The notes under the pieces: model-generated
Seen by the model: only the letters and a program-made list of their open reading frames with translations
Told to the model about the DNA's origin: nothing
The model's database searches: none
Assembly (NCBI RefSeq): GCF_900411375.1
Contig: NZ_LS422989.1
Coordinates: 1 to 64,000 of the forward strand
DNA from: Lentilactobacillus raoultii
GTDB lineage: Bacteria > Bacillota > Bacilli > Lactobacillales > Lactobacillaceae
Direction: 5' to 3'
DNA length: 64,000 nucleotides
Shown: positions 35,484 through 45,475 of the stretch, in pieces
Position numbering within the stretch: position 1 is the stretch's first letter
How the letters are laid out: the number at the start of each line of letters is the position of its first letter
Position numbers and translations under genes: made by a program

Positions 35484-37066
35484 CCCAAACTGACCGTAAG
35501 TTCAAGGATCGTAAAATTTCATTAAAGTGGAAATGGGCTTTTTTTACGTCAATTGGTGTTTTAGCAATTGTGATTGCCTTTTCAGTACTGATTTTCAATC
35601 GGTTTACGAATGTTTTACTTGAACAAGAACGCGTTCATATTGGCACAACACTTTCGACGGTCTCATCCAGGTTGTCTGACTATACGTCACCACTGGCCAA
35701 GGGAGACGTTGAAAAATATTTACGACCGCCACTTGAGGACGATGATGCCTCGAATAGCGATAATAATATTTATTCTGATTCATTAATTGTCAATTTTTCT
35801 CGTGACAATATTCTTGTGAATGTTTACAACGTTAATGGCAAACGATTATTTGAATCAAAAAAGAACGTTGCTGAATTCACATCTTCATCAAAACGGAAAA
35901 TTCAGACCGATAGACGAGAGGGCCACGCTGTTTTGGTAGGAACAGAACCGCTGCATTCGAAAAAGAACGGCTCGTTGATCGGTTATGCTGAAGTGGTTGA
36001 TGAATTAACTAATTATCATAAGACGGCGCACAAATTGGCAGCCATTTTAGCCATTTTAGTCTTGATTTCTGTTTTAATTTCAATGATTCTTGCCTATTTA
36101 CTGGTTGCTGAATTATTACGACCAATTAATCAAATTCAAGAAACCATTAATAAGGTTAAATCTGATCCTGATTCAGATGCTCGCGTGCCTGACTTAAAGT
36201 CCCATGACGAATTAGCTGACTTGGCTGACTTACTCAACAGTATGTTGGATCAAACTCGTCGTTACATTGACCAGCAACAACAATTTGTTGAAGATGTCTC
36301 GCACGAATTAAGAACGCCGGTTGCCGTTATTCAGGGTCACATTGACATGTTGTTACGCTGGGGAAAAGATGATCCGGAAGTACTTGAAGAATCTTTAAAA
36401 GCGTCACTTCAAGAGACTAAACGTATGAAAAGTTTGGTCTCGGAAATGTTGGACTTGTCTCGAGCTGAGCAGGTTGAATTAAACTATAGTGAAGAGATTA
36501 CAAATGTGAATGAAGTCTTTGCCCAGGTTTATAATGATTTTAAAATGATTCACCCTGATTTTACCTTTACGTTTGATGATGATACTCACGAAAATGTGTA
36601 TGTTCAAATTTATCGAAATCACTTAGAACAAGTATTGGTCATTTTATTGGACAATGCGATTAAGTATTCAGAAAAGAGAAAGGAAGTCCACATGTCCCTG
36701 TCGACTTCACTATCGATGGTGAACATTGCGATTCAAGACTTCGGTGAAGGAATTTCTCAAGAAGATATTAGTAAAGTGTTTAATCGTTTTTATCGAGTAG
36801 ATAAAGCACGAAGTCGGGATAAGGGCGGTAATGGTTTGGGACTATCAATTGCCCACCGGTTAGTGGAAGCCTACCATGGAAACATTTCAATTGAAAGTTC
36901 TCTAGGCTATGGCTCCATTTTTCAAATTAACTTACCCATTTTGAAAAATATGCCGAAGGAAGATGAAAAAAATGAGACTGCCACTTCTTCGGATTCAAGT
37001 CAGGCAGCAATTCCTGATAAGCACGATGATCAACCAGATCCAAACCAAAAAGACCAACCACATTAG
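35480..37066 (+). CDS. Sensor histidine kinase (ArlS/CsrS-like)
   Basis: This 528-residue kinase has membrane helices at about 18-40 and 185-210 enclosing an extracytoplasmic sensor of some 140 residues. A HAMP linker (208-262), the HisKA box FVEDVSHELRTP (phospho-His near 276) and an HATPase domain with N box LDNAIKYSE and GxG boxes DFGEGIS and GGNGLGLS follow. After the ATPase ends near 487 there is an unusual acidic, Ser/Asp/Gln-rich tail of about 40 residues, probably disordered. The signal is unknown. Confidence 0.92.
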   Translation: MTQTDRKFKDRKISLKWKWAFFTSIGVLAIVIAFSVLIFNRFTNVLLEQERVHIGTTLSTVSSRLSDYTSPLAKGDVEKYLRPPLEDDDASNSDNNIYSDSLIVNFSRDNILVNVYNVNGKRLFESKKNVAEFTSSSKRKIQTDRREGHAVLVGTEPLHSKKNGSLIGYAEVVDELTNYHKTAHKLAAILAILVLISVLISMILAYLLVAELLRPINQIQETINKVKSDPDSDARVPDLKSHDELADLADLLNSMLDQTRRYIDQQQQFVEDVSHELRTPVAVIQGHIDMLLRWGKDDPEVLEESLKASLQETKRMKSLVSEMLDLSRAEQVELNYSEEITNVNEVFAQVYNDFKMIHPDFTFTFDDDTHENVYVQIYRNHLEQVLVILLDNAIKYSEKRKEVHMSLSTSLSMVNIAIQDFGEGISQEDISKVFNRFYRVDKARSRDKGGNGLGLSIAHRLVEAYHGNISIESSLGYGSIFQINLPILKNMPKEDEKNETATSSDSSQAAIPDKHDDQPDPNQKDQPH

Positions 37067-37127
37067 TTCAACTAGTGCTGATTAAGCGACGGCTACTTAA
37101 CAATTAGCTTTAAAAACTGAATCATTT

Positions 37128-37178
37128 AAAAAGATCCGCTTTCTATAATCACGACGATTAATGAAAGCGGATCTTTTT
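37128..37178. terminator. Bidirectional terminator between kinase and yidC
   Basis: AAAAAGATCCGCTTTC and GAAAGCGGATCTTTTT are perfect 16-base complements around a 19-base loop, with T runs on both strands. Confidence 0.88.
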
Positions 37179-37237
37179 ATGAGATGAATTAGATAATTCC
37201 TAATTGTCAGGAAAAATGTGAGTAGTAAACTGATCAA

Positions 37238-38269
37238 TTATTTTCGGTGATGACGTTGCTGCTTACCAGCGTTTCGTGGTCGCTTATTTTGTGCCTGGTG
37301 ACCGTTGATCTTACGTTGATCGGGCTGTTGAGGTGTCTGATCGGTTGGTCGTTGATTGAACGTTTGCTGTTTACCGGCGTTTCGTTGACGATTTCGATGA
37401 TGGACAGTTTCCTCCGGAGCAGCCGAGGTGGCCTTTTTAATTGATGATTGCGGCATTAAATCTTCAACGGTTACCGGTTTTTTACCTGCCATTTCTTGAG
37501 CAATCCGTTTACGAATGCCTGGTCGATATAAATTCATAATCAAAGTCTGAAGACAAGCAAATAATCCACCAATGAAGAAGTAAATCCCTAGACCAGCAGG
37601 TGCCGAAAGGGTAAACAGCAGGATCATAATCGGGCTCATTAACATCATTGCCCCCATCTGCTTTTTCTGAGCTTTTGGCGTCCCCAGCATCATCAGATAA
37701 CCTTGAAGCAAGTAGGAAAGAAAAGACAACGCGGCTAACAGCCAACTTGATTGCCCTAAACGAATTCCCATAAAAACGGTATGGGATAGCTCAGGCGAAT
37801 AACGAATAGCAGCATATAGTGCTGCAAAAATCGGCATTTGAATTAATAATGGCAGGCACCCAATGCCACCCGTCATTGAGATGTTATTTTGACGGTAAAG
37901 GGCCATCATTGCCTGGCTGACAGCAGCTTGTTCTTCTGAGGTTTTGGCCGCTTTTTGACGCTTTTGCAGTTCACGCATTTGTGGCCGAATCATTTGCATT
38001 CGTTCCTGCTGAATAGTGGAACTTTTCATTTGTCGAATCATCAAGGGCAGTAGAAACATTCTTACAATAACGGTCAGAGCAACAATTGCCCACCCATAGC
38101 TGCCAACAATTTGGGCGATGGCTTCCATGACTGATTGAGCAGGCCGGGCCAGATAATCATAAACCACACCATAGGGTTTGCCTGATTTGGTGGTCTGAAC
38201 ACAACCACTGAGTAATAACGCCAATCCGGAAAGAGTTCCGAATGTCGTGATGCGCTTTAATGTTTTCAT
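37238..38269 (-). CDS. yidC: Membrane protein insertase YidC (lipoprotein form)
   Basis: This 343-residue insertase opens with a lipoprotein signal whose lipobox is LSGC (cysteine 23), followed by five membrane helices (about 55-80, 130-160, 170-195, 205-225 and 225-245). The conserved arginine of the hydrophilic groove is likely in VIVRMFLLPLM. It inserts membrane proteins with or without SecYEG. The cytosolic tail (about 270-343) is very basic and Gln/Asn-rich, with NAGKQQ repeated twice; long basic tails mark YidC2-type paralogues that bind ribosomes. AAAGG precedes the ATG. Confidence 0.93.
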   Translation of the reverse strand: MKTLKRITTFGTLSGLALLLSGCVQTTKSGKPYGVVYDYLARPAQSVMEAIAQIVGSYGWAIVALTVIVRMFLLPLMIRQMKSSTIQQERMQMIRPQMRELQKRQKAAKTSEEQAAVSQAMMALYRQNNISMTGGIGCLPLLIQMPIFAALYAAIRYSPELSHTVFMGIRLGQSSWLLAALSFLSYLLQGYLMMLGTPKAQKKQMGAMMLMSPIMILLFTLSAPAGLGIYFFIGGLFACLQTLIMNLYRPGIRKRIAQEMAGKKPVTVEDLMPQSSIKKATSAAPEETVHHRNRQRNAGKQQTFNQRPTDQTPQQPDQRKINGHQAQNKRPRNAGKQQRHHRK

Positions 38270-38411
38270 CGATTAAGACCTTTCTTTATTTTTACATAGA
38301 CAAATTAAATCTTACTCGATACGGACAAAGTTTTCAATTCAAATCTGGTTAAATTCGACAATCTTAAGGGAGTATCAAACTTTTTGACTAATTAGGCAGT
38401 TAAGTTTTTTA

Positions 38412-38696
38412 TTAATATTTGACATTGAAGCCGACGAGAGGTGTTTTCGTTATATAATTAATGGTGACGAAATGGATTTTGGCATAAGGGGTTGGCGAAG
38501 CCTTAATTCGTTTGATAAATCGGTTCAGTGTCTCCATTGGACCCTGAGCAACTATTTTAACAGAACCATCCGATTGGTTTTGAACCCAACCGGAGACCCC
38601 AAGTCGATTGGCAGCTTGAATCGTTGCCCAACGAAAGCCAACCCCCTGAACAATTCCAAAAACATTCATTTCAACTGTTTTCATTTTTTTATTCAA
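38412..38696 (-). CDS. Acylphosphatase
   Basis: This 94-residue enzyme hydrolyses acyl phosphates. The active-site loop VQGVGFR supplies R22, and N40 lies in GWVQNQSDGSV, matching the family exactly. The start is a TTG at 38696, 8 bases after AGAGGTG; the ATG at 38684 is 20 bases away. It is divergent from the rRNA methyltransferase gene, a common arrangement in lactobacilli together with yidC. Confidence 0.93.
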   Translation of the reverse strand: MNKKMKTVEMNVFGIVQGVGFRWATIQAANRLGVSGWVQNQSDGSVKIVAQGPMETLNRFIKRIKASPTPYAKIHFVTINYITKTPLVGFNVKY

Positions 38697-38749
38697 AAAT
38701 TTTCACCTCTTAAGTTAAACATTAAATTTATGATAAAAGGAAGAGTTAG

Positions 38750-39517
38750 ATGCAATCAATTACTTCTAATCAAAATAAACGGGTTAAAGAATGGCGTAAA
38801 ATGCAGTCTAAAAAAGGTCGATTAGCCTCAGGGCAATATTTAATTGAAGGTTGGCACATTGTGAATGAAGCTATTAAGCATGGTAAGCAGCTTAAAGCAT
38901 TGATTGTTACCGACGCTACTTTTTTAACTCAATTATCGATTGATGAGGGTGAGGTTGATACCTACCTTATCACACCGGAAGTTGCCAAACATATTTCAAC
39001 GACTGAAACACCTCAAGGCATTTTTGCTGTATTAGAAACCGCTGACTATCATGAGTCAATCCCAGAAAAACTAGGGGGCTCCTGGTTAATGTTAGATAAT
39101 GTTCAGGATCCCGGAAATATTGGCACCATGGTTCGCACAGCTGATGCCGCTGGCATGAATGGGATCGTTTTTGGTGAAGGGACGGTTGATATTTACAATC
39201 CTAAAGTTGTGAGGTCAATGCAGGGCAGCCAATTCCACATTCGATTATACACCGGTAATTTAAATGACTGGTTGACAGCTTTTAAGAAGCATAATGTGCC
39301 AACTTATGGAACTGAATTAAATGAACGCGCCTTATCCTATGATGAGATAGCATCCACAAAACAATTTGCACTTATAATGGGGAATGAAGGCAACGGTGTC
39401 TCCAAGGAGTTGCTTGACAAAACGGATCAAAATTTGTATATTCCAATGAACGGCGAAGCCGAATCGCTTAATGTAGCCGTTGCGACGGGTATCTTGATTT
39501 TTCATTTTATTAAGTAA
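38750..39517 (+). CDS. TrmH/SpoU-family RNA 2'-O-methyltransferase
   Basis: This 255-residue SPOUT methyltransferase has an N-terminal substrate-binding region (1-95) and the three SPOUT motifs: LDNVQDPGNIGTMVRTADAAG (motif 1 area, from about 113), MGNEGNGVS (motif 2, near 209) and IPMNGEAESLNVAVATGI (motif 3, near 232). Related enzymes methylate 23S rRNA or tRNA riboses; the exact site is not deducible. Confidence 0.92.
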   Translation: MQSITSNQNKRVKEWRKMQSKKGRLASGQYLIEGWHIVNEAIKHGKQLKALIVTDATFLTQLSIDEGEVDTYLITPEVAKHISTTETPQGIFAVLETADYHESIPEKLGGSWLMLDNVQDPGNIGTMVRTADAAGMNGIVFGEGTVDIYNPKVVRSMQGSQFHIRLYTGNLNDWLTAFKKHNVPTYGTELNERALSYDEIASTKQFALIMGNEGNGVSKELLDKTDQNLYIPMNGEAESLNVAVATGILIFHFIK

Positions 39518-39529
39518 GCGTCGTTTTGG

Positions 39530-39558
39530 TTGATATTTTTCACAATATCTAGTATCAT
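39530..39558 (+). promoter_or_regulatory. Promoter of the HD-domain gene
   Basis: TTGATA (39530-39535), 17 bases, TATCAT (39553-39558), ahead of the HD gene. Confidence 0.65.
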
Positions 39559-39588
39559 GGCTTGTAATAAAGGGCAAAGGGGTATAAT

Positions 39589-40086
39589 ATGCGTAAAGAT
39601 GAATGGAAAAATGATTCTGAATATGTTCAAATTGTTGGTGATCTGATTAAGAATCCAATGGTTCGAAAGTTGGCCAACTATAAACAACATCATCATTCAA
39701 CCAGATTGGAGCACTCTTTGGCCGTTTCGTTTGACAGTTACCGAATTGCAAAAAAGCGGAACTTGGATTATCGGGCAGTGGCTCGAGCAGGCCTGCTTCA
39801 TGATTTGTTCTTTTATGACTGGCGAACTACCAAATTTGATTTGGGATCACATGCGTTTGTCCATCCAAGAGTAGCATTACGAAATGCCGAAAGAATTACA
39901 ACGCTTTCACCAGTTGAAAAGGATATTATCTTAAAACACATGTGGGGCCTTACCCTTGCCCGTCCGAAATACGAAGAAAGTGTCATTGTGTCGTTGGTTG
40001 ATGACTATGAAGCGGTTCGAGAATTTATGAATCCGGTTAGAACCAAGGTTAAAAATAAGCTTAATCGGATTGCAACTATTAAATAA
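39589..40086 (+). CDS. HD-domain protein of unknown substrate
   Basis: This 165-residue protein has an HD phosphohydrolase pattern: H in TRLEHSLAV, HD in GLLHDLFFYDW and further histidines in HAFVHPRVA and LKHMWGL. Such small HD proteins hydrolyse nucleotides or other phosphate esters, but no substrate can be named. It has its own promoter and AAGGGGT ahead of the ATG. Confidence 0.85.
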   Translation: MRKDEWKNDSEYVQIVGDLIKNPMVRKLANYKQHHHSTRLEHSLAVSFDSYRIAKKRNLDYRAVARAGLLHDLFFYDWRTTKFDLGSHAFVHPRVALRNAERITTLSPVEKDIILKHMWGLTLARPKYEESVIVSLVDDYEAVREFMNPVRTKVKNKLNRIATIK

Positions 40087-40131
40087 TAATGGTGATTAAA
40101 AATGAGATATCGGTTTTAGGAGGGGAAACTT

Positions 40132-40482
40132 ATGAAAGAAAATGTTGCATTGCGTGAACCAATTGATTATTTTCTCTGTCCGAAATTTGAAAAAACATTT
40201 TCATTCCTGGGGAAGAAATGGAATGGTTTGATCATTGATGTTTTATTGCAAGAGGGTGCTTTGAGATTTAGAGAAGTTGCCAAGCAAATTCCGAAGTGCA
40301 GTGATCGGGTTTTAGTTGAGCGTTTGCGAGAATTAGAAGAAGACGGGGTCGTCATTCGTAAAGAGTACCCACATTCGTCATTGATTGAATATTCTTTGAC
40401 TGAACAGGGGAAAGAATTGGCACCAATTATGCATGCCATTCACTCGTGGTCTGAAAAATGGTATCCAAGTACTGAAAAGTAA
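40132..40482 (+). CDS. HxlR-family transcriptional regulator
   Basis: This 116-residue winged-helix regulator has CPKFEKTFSFLGKKWNGLI near the N-terminus, where the cysteine (about residue 15) is the conserved redox- or aldehyde-sensing position of the family, and SDRVLVERLRELEEDGVV as the recognition helix and wing. It lies 45 bases after the HD gene. Its targets are unknown. Confidence 0.9.
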   Translation: MKENVALREPIDYFLCPKFEKTFSFLGKKWNGLIIDVLLQEGALRFREVAKQIPKCSDRVLVERLRELEEDGVVIRKEYPHSSLIEYSLTEQGKELAPIMHAIHSWSEKWYPSTEK

Positions 40483-40483
40483 C

Positions 40484-40512
40484 TTGACCATTTTTTTATT
40501 TTAGATTATGAT
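40484..40512 (+). promoter_or_regulatory. Promoter of pheST
   Basis: TTGACC (40484-40489), 17 bases, TATGAT (40507-40512), one base after the hxlR-family stop. Confidence 0.78.
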
Positions 40513-40518
40513 TCATTA

Positions 40519-40752
40519 AGTAAATGCGTTGGAGAAAAAAGTAGTAGGCAGTTAATTCTTTCAGAGACTCTGTGGTGGGTGTGAACAGAGAAATTAGGTG
40601 TCCGAATTCATTTTTCGAGCAGAAAATGGGCGTTATGATAACAAAAATTTTCCGGTAATCACCGTTAAAGATTGTTGAGTGTGTCATTTTTTAATGACAA
40701 ATTAGGGTGGTACCGCGAAGCTTCGTCCCTGGATGGGCGAGGCTTTTTTTGT
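40519..40752 (+). promoter_or_regulatory. T-box riboswitch of pheST
   Basis: The T-box AGGGTGGTACCGCG is at 40704-40717. It is followed by a terminator (AGCTTCGTCC at 40719-40728, GGGCGAGGCT at 40735-40744, T run). In stem I the likely specifier is TTC at 40607-40609, within GAATTC, a phenylalanine codon fitting the downstream genes. Uncharged tRNA-Phe should favour read-through. Confidence 0.94.
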
Positions 40753-40819
40753 GTGTTAAATTTGTCCAGATAATGTCGAATTAATTTTTAACGCAATCAA
40801 AAAATACTGGAGGGAAATC

Positions 40820-41869
40820 ATGTCGTTACGCGATAAATTAACAGAGATTAAGCAGAACGGGTTGGCAGATATTGAAGCAACCGATGATTTAAAAAAGCTA
40901 AACGAGATTCGAGTTCACTTACTTGGGAAAAAAGGCCCGATTACCGCCACTTTGCGTGGCATAAAGGATTTACCGGTTGAAGAACGACCAGAAGTGGGGA
41001 GTTACGCTAATAAGGTCCGCGATGCCATTACGGAAGCAGTTGCCAGCCAGCGGCAAAGTCTTGAAGATGCGGCTCTGAACAAACAATTGGCTACCGAGAC
41101 GATTGACGTGACATTACCTGGCAAGCCGGTTGCTCAAGGGCAACCTCACGTTATTCAACAAATTATGGATGAGTTCATTGATTTGTTTTTAGGAATGGGA
41201 TACCAGGTCTTACAAGGTCCGGAAGTCGAATCTGATAAATACAATTTTGAAATGATGAACTTACCTAAGAATCATCCTGCTCGTGATATGCAGGATACTT
41301 TTTACTTAAGTCAGGAATTTTTAATGCGTTCACAGACCTCCCCGATGCAAGCGCGGGCACTTGAGAAGCACGATTTTTCAAAGGGACCTTTAAAAATGAT
41401 TTCTCCTGGCATCGTCTATCGTCGTGATACAGATGATCCGACCCACTCCCATCAATTCCACCAAGTAGAAGGGTTAGTTGTGGATCGTCATGTGACCATG
41501 GCTGATCTAAAGGGAACCTTATTGACAATGGCCCAAGAAATATTCGGTGATAAGTTTGATATTCGTCTGCGGCCAAGTTATTTTCCATTTACAGAGCCGT
41601 CAGTTGAAGTTGATATTACCTGCTTTAACTGTGCTGGAAAAGGCTGCGATGTCTGCAAACACACTGGCTGGATTGAAGTCTTAGGTGCCGGCATGGTTCA
41701 TCCAAATGTTCTAGAGATGGCTGGCGTTGATTCCAAGATTTATGGTGGTTTTGCATTTGGTGTTGGCCCTGATCGATTCGCGATGCTGAAATATGGTGTT
41801 GACGATATTCGAGACTTCTACCTTGATGATGTTCGATTCTTAGATCAATTTGATAAGAGGGGTAACTAA
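40820..41869 (+). CDS. pheS: Phenylalanyl-tRNA synthetase alpha subunit
   Basis: PheS (349 residues) supplies the catalytic site of the alpha2-beta2 enzyme. An N-terminal coiled coil (1-85) is followed by the class II core with motif 2 [22 protein letters not shown] and motif 3 [14 protein letters not shown] near 312. [12 protein letters not shown] (about 269-280) is a cysteine-rich insertion common in Gram-positive PheS. GGAGGGAAA precedes the ATG. Control is by the T-box leader. Confidence 0.97.
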   Translation: MSLRDKLTEIKQNGLADIEATDDLKKLNEIRVHLLGKKGPITATLRGIKDLPVEERPEVGSYANKVRDAITEAVASQRQSLEDAALNKQLATETIDVTLPGKPVAQGQPHVIQQIMDEFIDLFLGMGYQVLQGPEVESDKYNFEMMNLPKNHPARDMQDTFYLSQEFLMRSQTSPMQARALEKHDFSKGPLKMISPGIVYRRDTDDPTHSHQFHQVEGLVVDRHVTMADLKGTLLTMAQEIFGDKFDIRLRPSYFPFTEPSVEVDITCFNCAGKGCDVCKHTGWIEVLGAGMVHPNVLEMAGVDSKIYGGFAFGVGPDRFAMLKYGVDDIRDFYLDDVRFLDQFDKRGN

Positions 41870-41872
41870 AAT

Positions 41873-44284
41873 ATGAAAGTATCGTATAATTGGCTAAAAA
41901 AATATTTGAATTTAACCATTCCAGCAGACGAATTAGCTGAAAAAATTGAACGAACGGCGGTTGAAGTTGATTCCGTTGAGCTTGCCGAAAAGGGCCTTAA
42001 AAAGCTGGTTATTGGTCATATCTTGTCAATGACAGCGCATCCTAATTCAGATCATCTACATATTTGTTCAGTCGATGTAGGTGAAGAGTCGCCACTACAA
42101 ATCGTTTGTGGTGCGCCCAATGTAGCTGCTGGGCAAAAAGTCATTGTCGCGTTACCGGGTTCGAGAATTGGCGGCAATGTCAAAATTAAGCGATCCAAGA
42201 TGCGGGGAGTCGAATCTGAAGGGATGATTTGTGCCTTGGATGAAATTGGGTTTGATAAAGATGTCATCCCCAAGGAATGGGCCGACGGAATTTACGTTTT
42301 TGATGATCAAGTTCCGGTTGGTGAACCCATTTACCATTATTTAGGAATGGACGATCCAATTATTGATTTGGATGTGACACCTAATCGTGGTGATATGTTG
42401 AGCATTTTGGGAACGGTTCACGAGTTGGCAGCAATTTACGATCAGCAACCAGAGATCAAAACGCCGGTTGTCAAGGAAGCGTCCGAATTAAATGCTAATG
42501 ACGAGATCAAGGCAACAGCAAATTCTCAACTTGCTAAAACTTATAAGCTGAGAGTCATCAAAGGCGTTAAAATCGCGCCCAGTCCGGCTTGGCTTCAAAT
42601 AACTCTTTGGAATGCCGGAGTTCGGCCAATTAACAATGTTGTCGATGTGACTAATTACATTCTCATGAAGTATGGCCAGCCGCTCCATTCATTTGATCAG
42701 GATAAGATCGATGGTGACATCCAAGTTCGGCTTGCCCACAAAGGTGAAAGGATCACAACTTTGGATGAAGAAGATCGCGAATTATCCACAGAAGATATTG
42801 TGATTGCTGACCCAAAACAGCCAATTGCAATTGCCGGGGTGATGGGTGGCTACAACAGCCAGATTGATGATCAAACGACCAATGTGATTTTAGAAGCTGC
42901 TATTTTTGATTCAATTCGAATTCGAAAAACGGCTCAGCGGCATGTATTGCACTCAGAGGCCTCTCAACGATTCGAACGGGGAATCAATCCAGACGGGGTT
43001 GAAGACGCGCTTAATGAGGCTACAAATTTGATACAGACACTAGCTGGCGGTAAGATCACTCAGGGAATTGTGACAGCTGCTGATTATCACCCGGAACTTC
43101 CCACCATTTTTATAACGGCAGAAAGAACTAATCACGTGCTGGGTACTGATTTATCTCTTGATGATATTAAAACGATTTTTGATCGATTGGGTTTTACCAG
43201 CACTTCAAAGAAAAATGGATTGGATGTGACGATTCCGGCCCGTCGTTGGGATATTCACATTGAAGCCGATCTATTTGAAGAAGTTGCCCGAATTTATGGA
43301 TATGATCGACTACCGGCAACGTTGCCGAACGGCCGACAAACAATTGGTGCGTTGACATCGGCTCAAAAGATTCAGCGGGCAACTCGTCATTCATTGGAGG
43401 GACTGGGACTTACTCAGGCAATCTCCTATTCACTGACAACTGAAAATAAAGCCGGTTTGTTTATGATGCGGCAAAGCTACCCAACTAAATTATTATCACC
43501 AATGACGCAGGATCATTCAGTTCTTAGAATGAATTTATTAAGTGGGTTGCTGGACGATGTCGCTTATAATCACGCGCATAAAGTAAACGACGTTGCCCTC
43601 TATGAAACCGGCCGGGTTTTTTATAAGGATACGAAAGATCAGGTTCGACCAGAAGAAGTTGAACACGTTGCCGGTGTTGTTACCGGTAATTTAACCAGTT
43701 CTTCATGGAACAATCATGTCCATCCAGCTGATTTTTATGATTTAAAGGGGATGGTCAACCAATTGATTGAAAACTTGGGGATTAATGGTGATGTAACATA
43801 CACTGCCACGGATCATTATCCAGAAATGCATCCCGGCAGAACGGCTGAAATTGCGATTCATGGCCATAATGTCGGTTTTATTGGTCAGGTTCATCCAAAA
43901 ATTGCCAAACAGTTTAAGATTAAGGAAACCTATGCCTTTGAATTGAATCTACAAACCTTAATCGAGTTGCCAAAGAGTGACGATCAATATCAACCAATTT
44001 CTAAATACCCATCGGTTGAACGTGACATCTCGTTCTTAGTGGATCGTGATGTTACCAATGATCAGGTGGTTAACTTAATGAAAAAGCGGGGTGGCGCCTT
44101 TCTTCACAAGATTCGCTTGTTTGATATTTACGAAGGCAAGAATGTTCCTGAAGGTAAAAAGTCAATGGCCTATTCACTTCAGTACGTTGACCCTCGGGAG
44201 ACCTTAAAGGATGAAGTTGTGACGGCGGCTTTTGAAAAGATTAAAAAACGGTTAACAGATGAATTAAATGCGGAAATTCGGTAG
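41873..44284 (+). CDS. pheT: Phenylalanyl-tRNA synthetase beta subunit
   Basis: PheT (803 residues) has an EMAP-type tRNA-binding domain (about 40-155, HPNSDHLHICSVDVG), B3/B4 editing domain (about 210-400), B5 domain, a pseudo-catalytic core and a C-terminal ferredoxin-fold anticodon-binding domain (about 708-803, YPSVERDISFLVDRDV). It follows pheS by 3 bases. The start is ATG at 41873 within a weak Shine-Dalgarno context (GAGGGG). Confidence 0.97.
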   Translation: MKVSYNWLKKYLNLTIPADELAEKIERTAVEVDSVELAEKGLKKLVIGHILSMTAHPNSDHLHICSVDVGEESPLQIVCGAPNVAAGQKVIVALPGSRIGGNVKIKRSKMRGVESEGMICALDEIGFDKDVIPKEWADGIYVFDDQVPVGEPIYHYLGMDDPIIDLDVTPNRGDMLSILGTVHELAAIYDQQPEIKTPVVKEASELNANDEIKATANSQLAKTYKLRVIKGVKIAPSPAWLQITLWNAGVRPINNVVDVTNYILMKYGQPLHSFDQDKIDGDIQVRLAHKGERITTLDEEDRELSTEDIVIADPKQPIAIAGVMGGYNSQIDDQTTNVILEAAIFDSIRIRKTAQRHVLHSEASQRFERGINPDGVEDALNEATNLIQTLAGGKITQGIVTAADYHPELPTIFITAERTNHVLGTDLSLDDIKTIFDRLGFTSTSKKNGLDVTIPARRWDIHIEADLFEEVARIYGYDRLPATLPNGRQTIGALTSAQKIQRATRHSLEGLGLTQAISYSLTTENKAGLFMMRQSYPTKLLSPMTQDHSVLRMNLLSGLLDDVAYNHAHKVNDVALYETGRVFYKDTKDQVRPEEVEHVAGVVTGNLTSSSWNNHVHPADFYDLKGMVNQLIENLGINGDVTYTATDHYPEMHPGRTAEIAIHGHNVGFIGQVHPKIAKQFKIKETYAFELNLQTLIELPKSDDQYQPISKYPSVERDISFLVDRDVTNDQVVNLMKKRGGAFLHKIRLFDIYEGKNVPEGKKSMAYSLQYVDPRETLKDEVVTAAFEKIKKRLTDELNAEIR

Positions 44285-44328
44285 TTTCAAACTTATAATG
44301 GAAACTGAGAATGTAGGAGGAGCAACTA

Positions 44329-45447
44329 ATGAGTAATAACTCAAATCAACGGGCCCCTAAGCCCAACCGCAGTTTAGGGCGAAAAATCATTATTTCCGTA
44401 ATTGCGATTTTAATCGTCTTGGCGGTTTCCATTAGTTTCTTGGGATATCGATATTTTCAAGAAGCGTTGAAACCATTAAATCCACAGAATACTCGAGTCA
44501 CCCAAGTGCATATTCCATTGGGTGCTTCGAATAAACAAATTGGCTCAATTTTGCAAAATAAAAAAATTGTTAAAAGCGGAATGGTTTTTGACTATTACGT
44601 TAAGTCCAATAATATGAATGATTTTCGAGCCGGCTACTATCAATTAAAACCGTCAATGAGTTTAAAAATGATTGCTAAACAGTTGCAAAAGGGTGGCAGT
44701 GATCAACCAATCCAAAGTACTAAAGGAAAGGTTCTGGTCCGTGAAGGTGCTAACATTGATCAAATCGCGGAACAAGTTGCTTTAACAACTGATTTTTCCA
44801 AGCAAAATTTCTTAAGTGTGATGAAAGATCAGCAATTTATGAAGCAACTCGAAAAAAGTTTTCCTCAATTGTTAACTTCAGCAATGCATGCTAAGCATGT
44901 TCGGTATCGACTTGAAGGGTATTTGTATCCGGCAACTTATGAAGTTAAGAAGAATACATCCTTGAAAAGTTTGGTCATTCAGATGGTTGCTAAGGCCAAT
45001 CAGGTATTGGCACCACACTACCGTCAAATTAAAAAGACAAAAATGTCATTGCAGGAGTTTATGACTTTGGCTTCTTTGATTGAACGGGAAGGGGTTAATC
45101 AAACCGACCGGCGAAAAATGGCTGGGGTTTTGCTAAATCGAATTAAAATTGATATGCCGCTTCAATCCGATGTTGCAGTGCTTTATGCAATCCATCGAAA
45201 CAGCAAACAATTAACCAATAAAGATTTGCAAAATAGCTCACCATATAATCTGTACAAATATGCCGGCTTTGGCCCAGGACCTTTTGATAGTCCAAGTATC
45301 AGCTCAATTCAGGCAATCCTTCATCCACTTGATCGCTCGAAAAACTATTTGTATTTTGTTGCGAATACCAAAACTAAAAAAGTTTATTATTCGAAAACTT
45401 ATGAAGAACATCAGTTGCAGATTGCCAAGCATGCCTCAAACAACTAA
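44329..45447 (+). CDS. mltG: Endolytic murein transglycosylase MltG
   Basis: This 372-residue YceG-like enzyme has a short cytosolic basic N-terminus, one membrane helix (about 20-43) and an extracellular domain. LASLIEREG near 246-254 holds the catalytic glutamate, and SPYNLYKYAGFGPGPFDSP is the other hallmark. MltG cleaves nascent glycan strands and sets their length. It precedes udk and greA, an arrangement widely kept in lactobacilli. Confidence 0.94.
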   Translation: MSNNSNQRAPKPNRSLGRKIIISVIAILIVLAVSISFLGYRYFQEALKPLNPQNTRVTQVHIPLGASNKQIGSILQNKKIVKSGMVFDYYVKSNNMNDFRAGYYQLKPSMSLKMIAKQLQKGGSDQPIQSTKGKVLVREGANIDQIAEQVALTTDFSKQNFLSVMKDQQFMKQLEKSFPQLLTSAMHAKHVRYRLEGYLYPATYEVKKNTSLKSLVIQMVAKANQVLAPHYRQIKKTKMSLQEFMTLASLIEREGVNQTDRRKMAGVLLNRIKIDMPLQSDVAVLYAIHRNSKQLTNKDLQNSSPYNLYKYAGFGPGPFDSPSISSIQAILHPLDRSKNYLYFVANTKTKKVYYSKTYEEHQLQIAKHASNN

Positions 45448-45475
45448 CAGGGCGTATGTGGAAGGAATTTAATAT

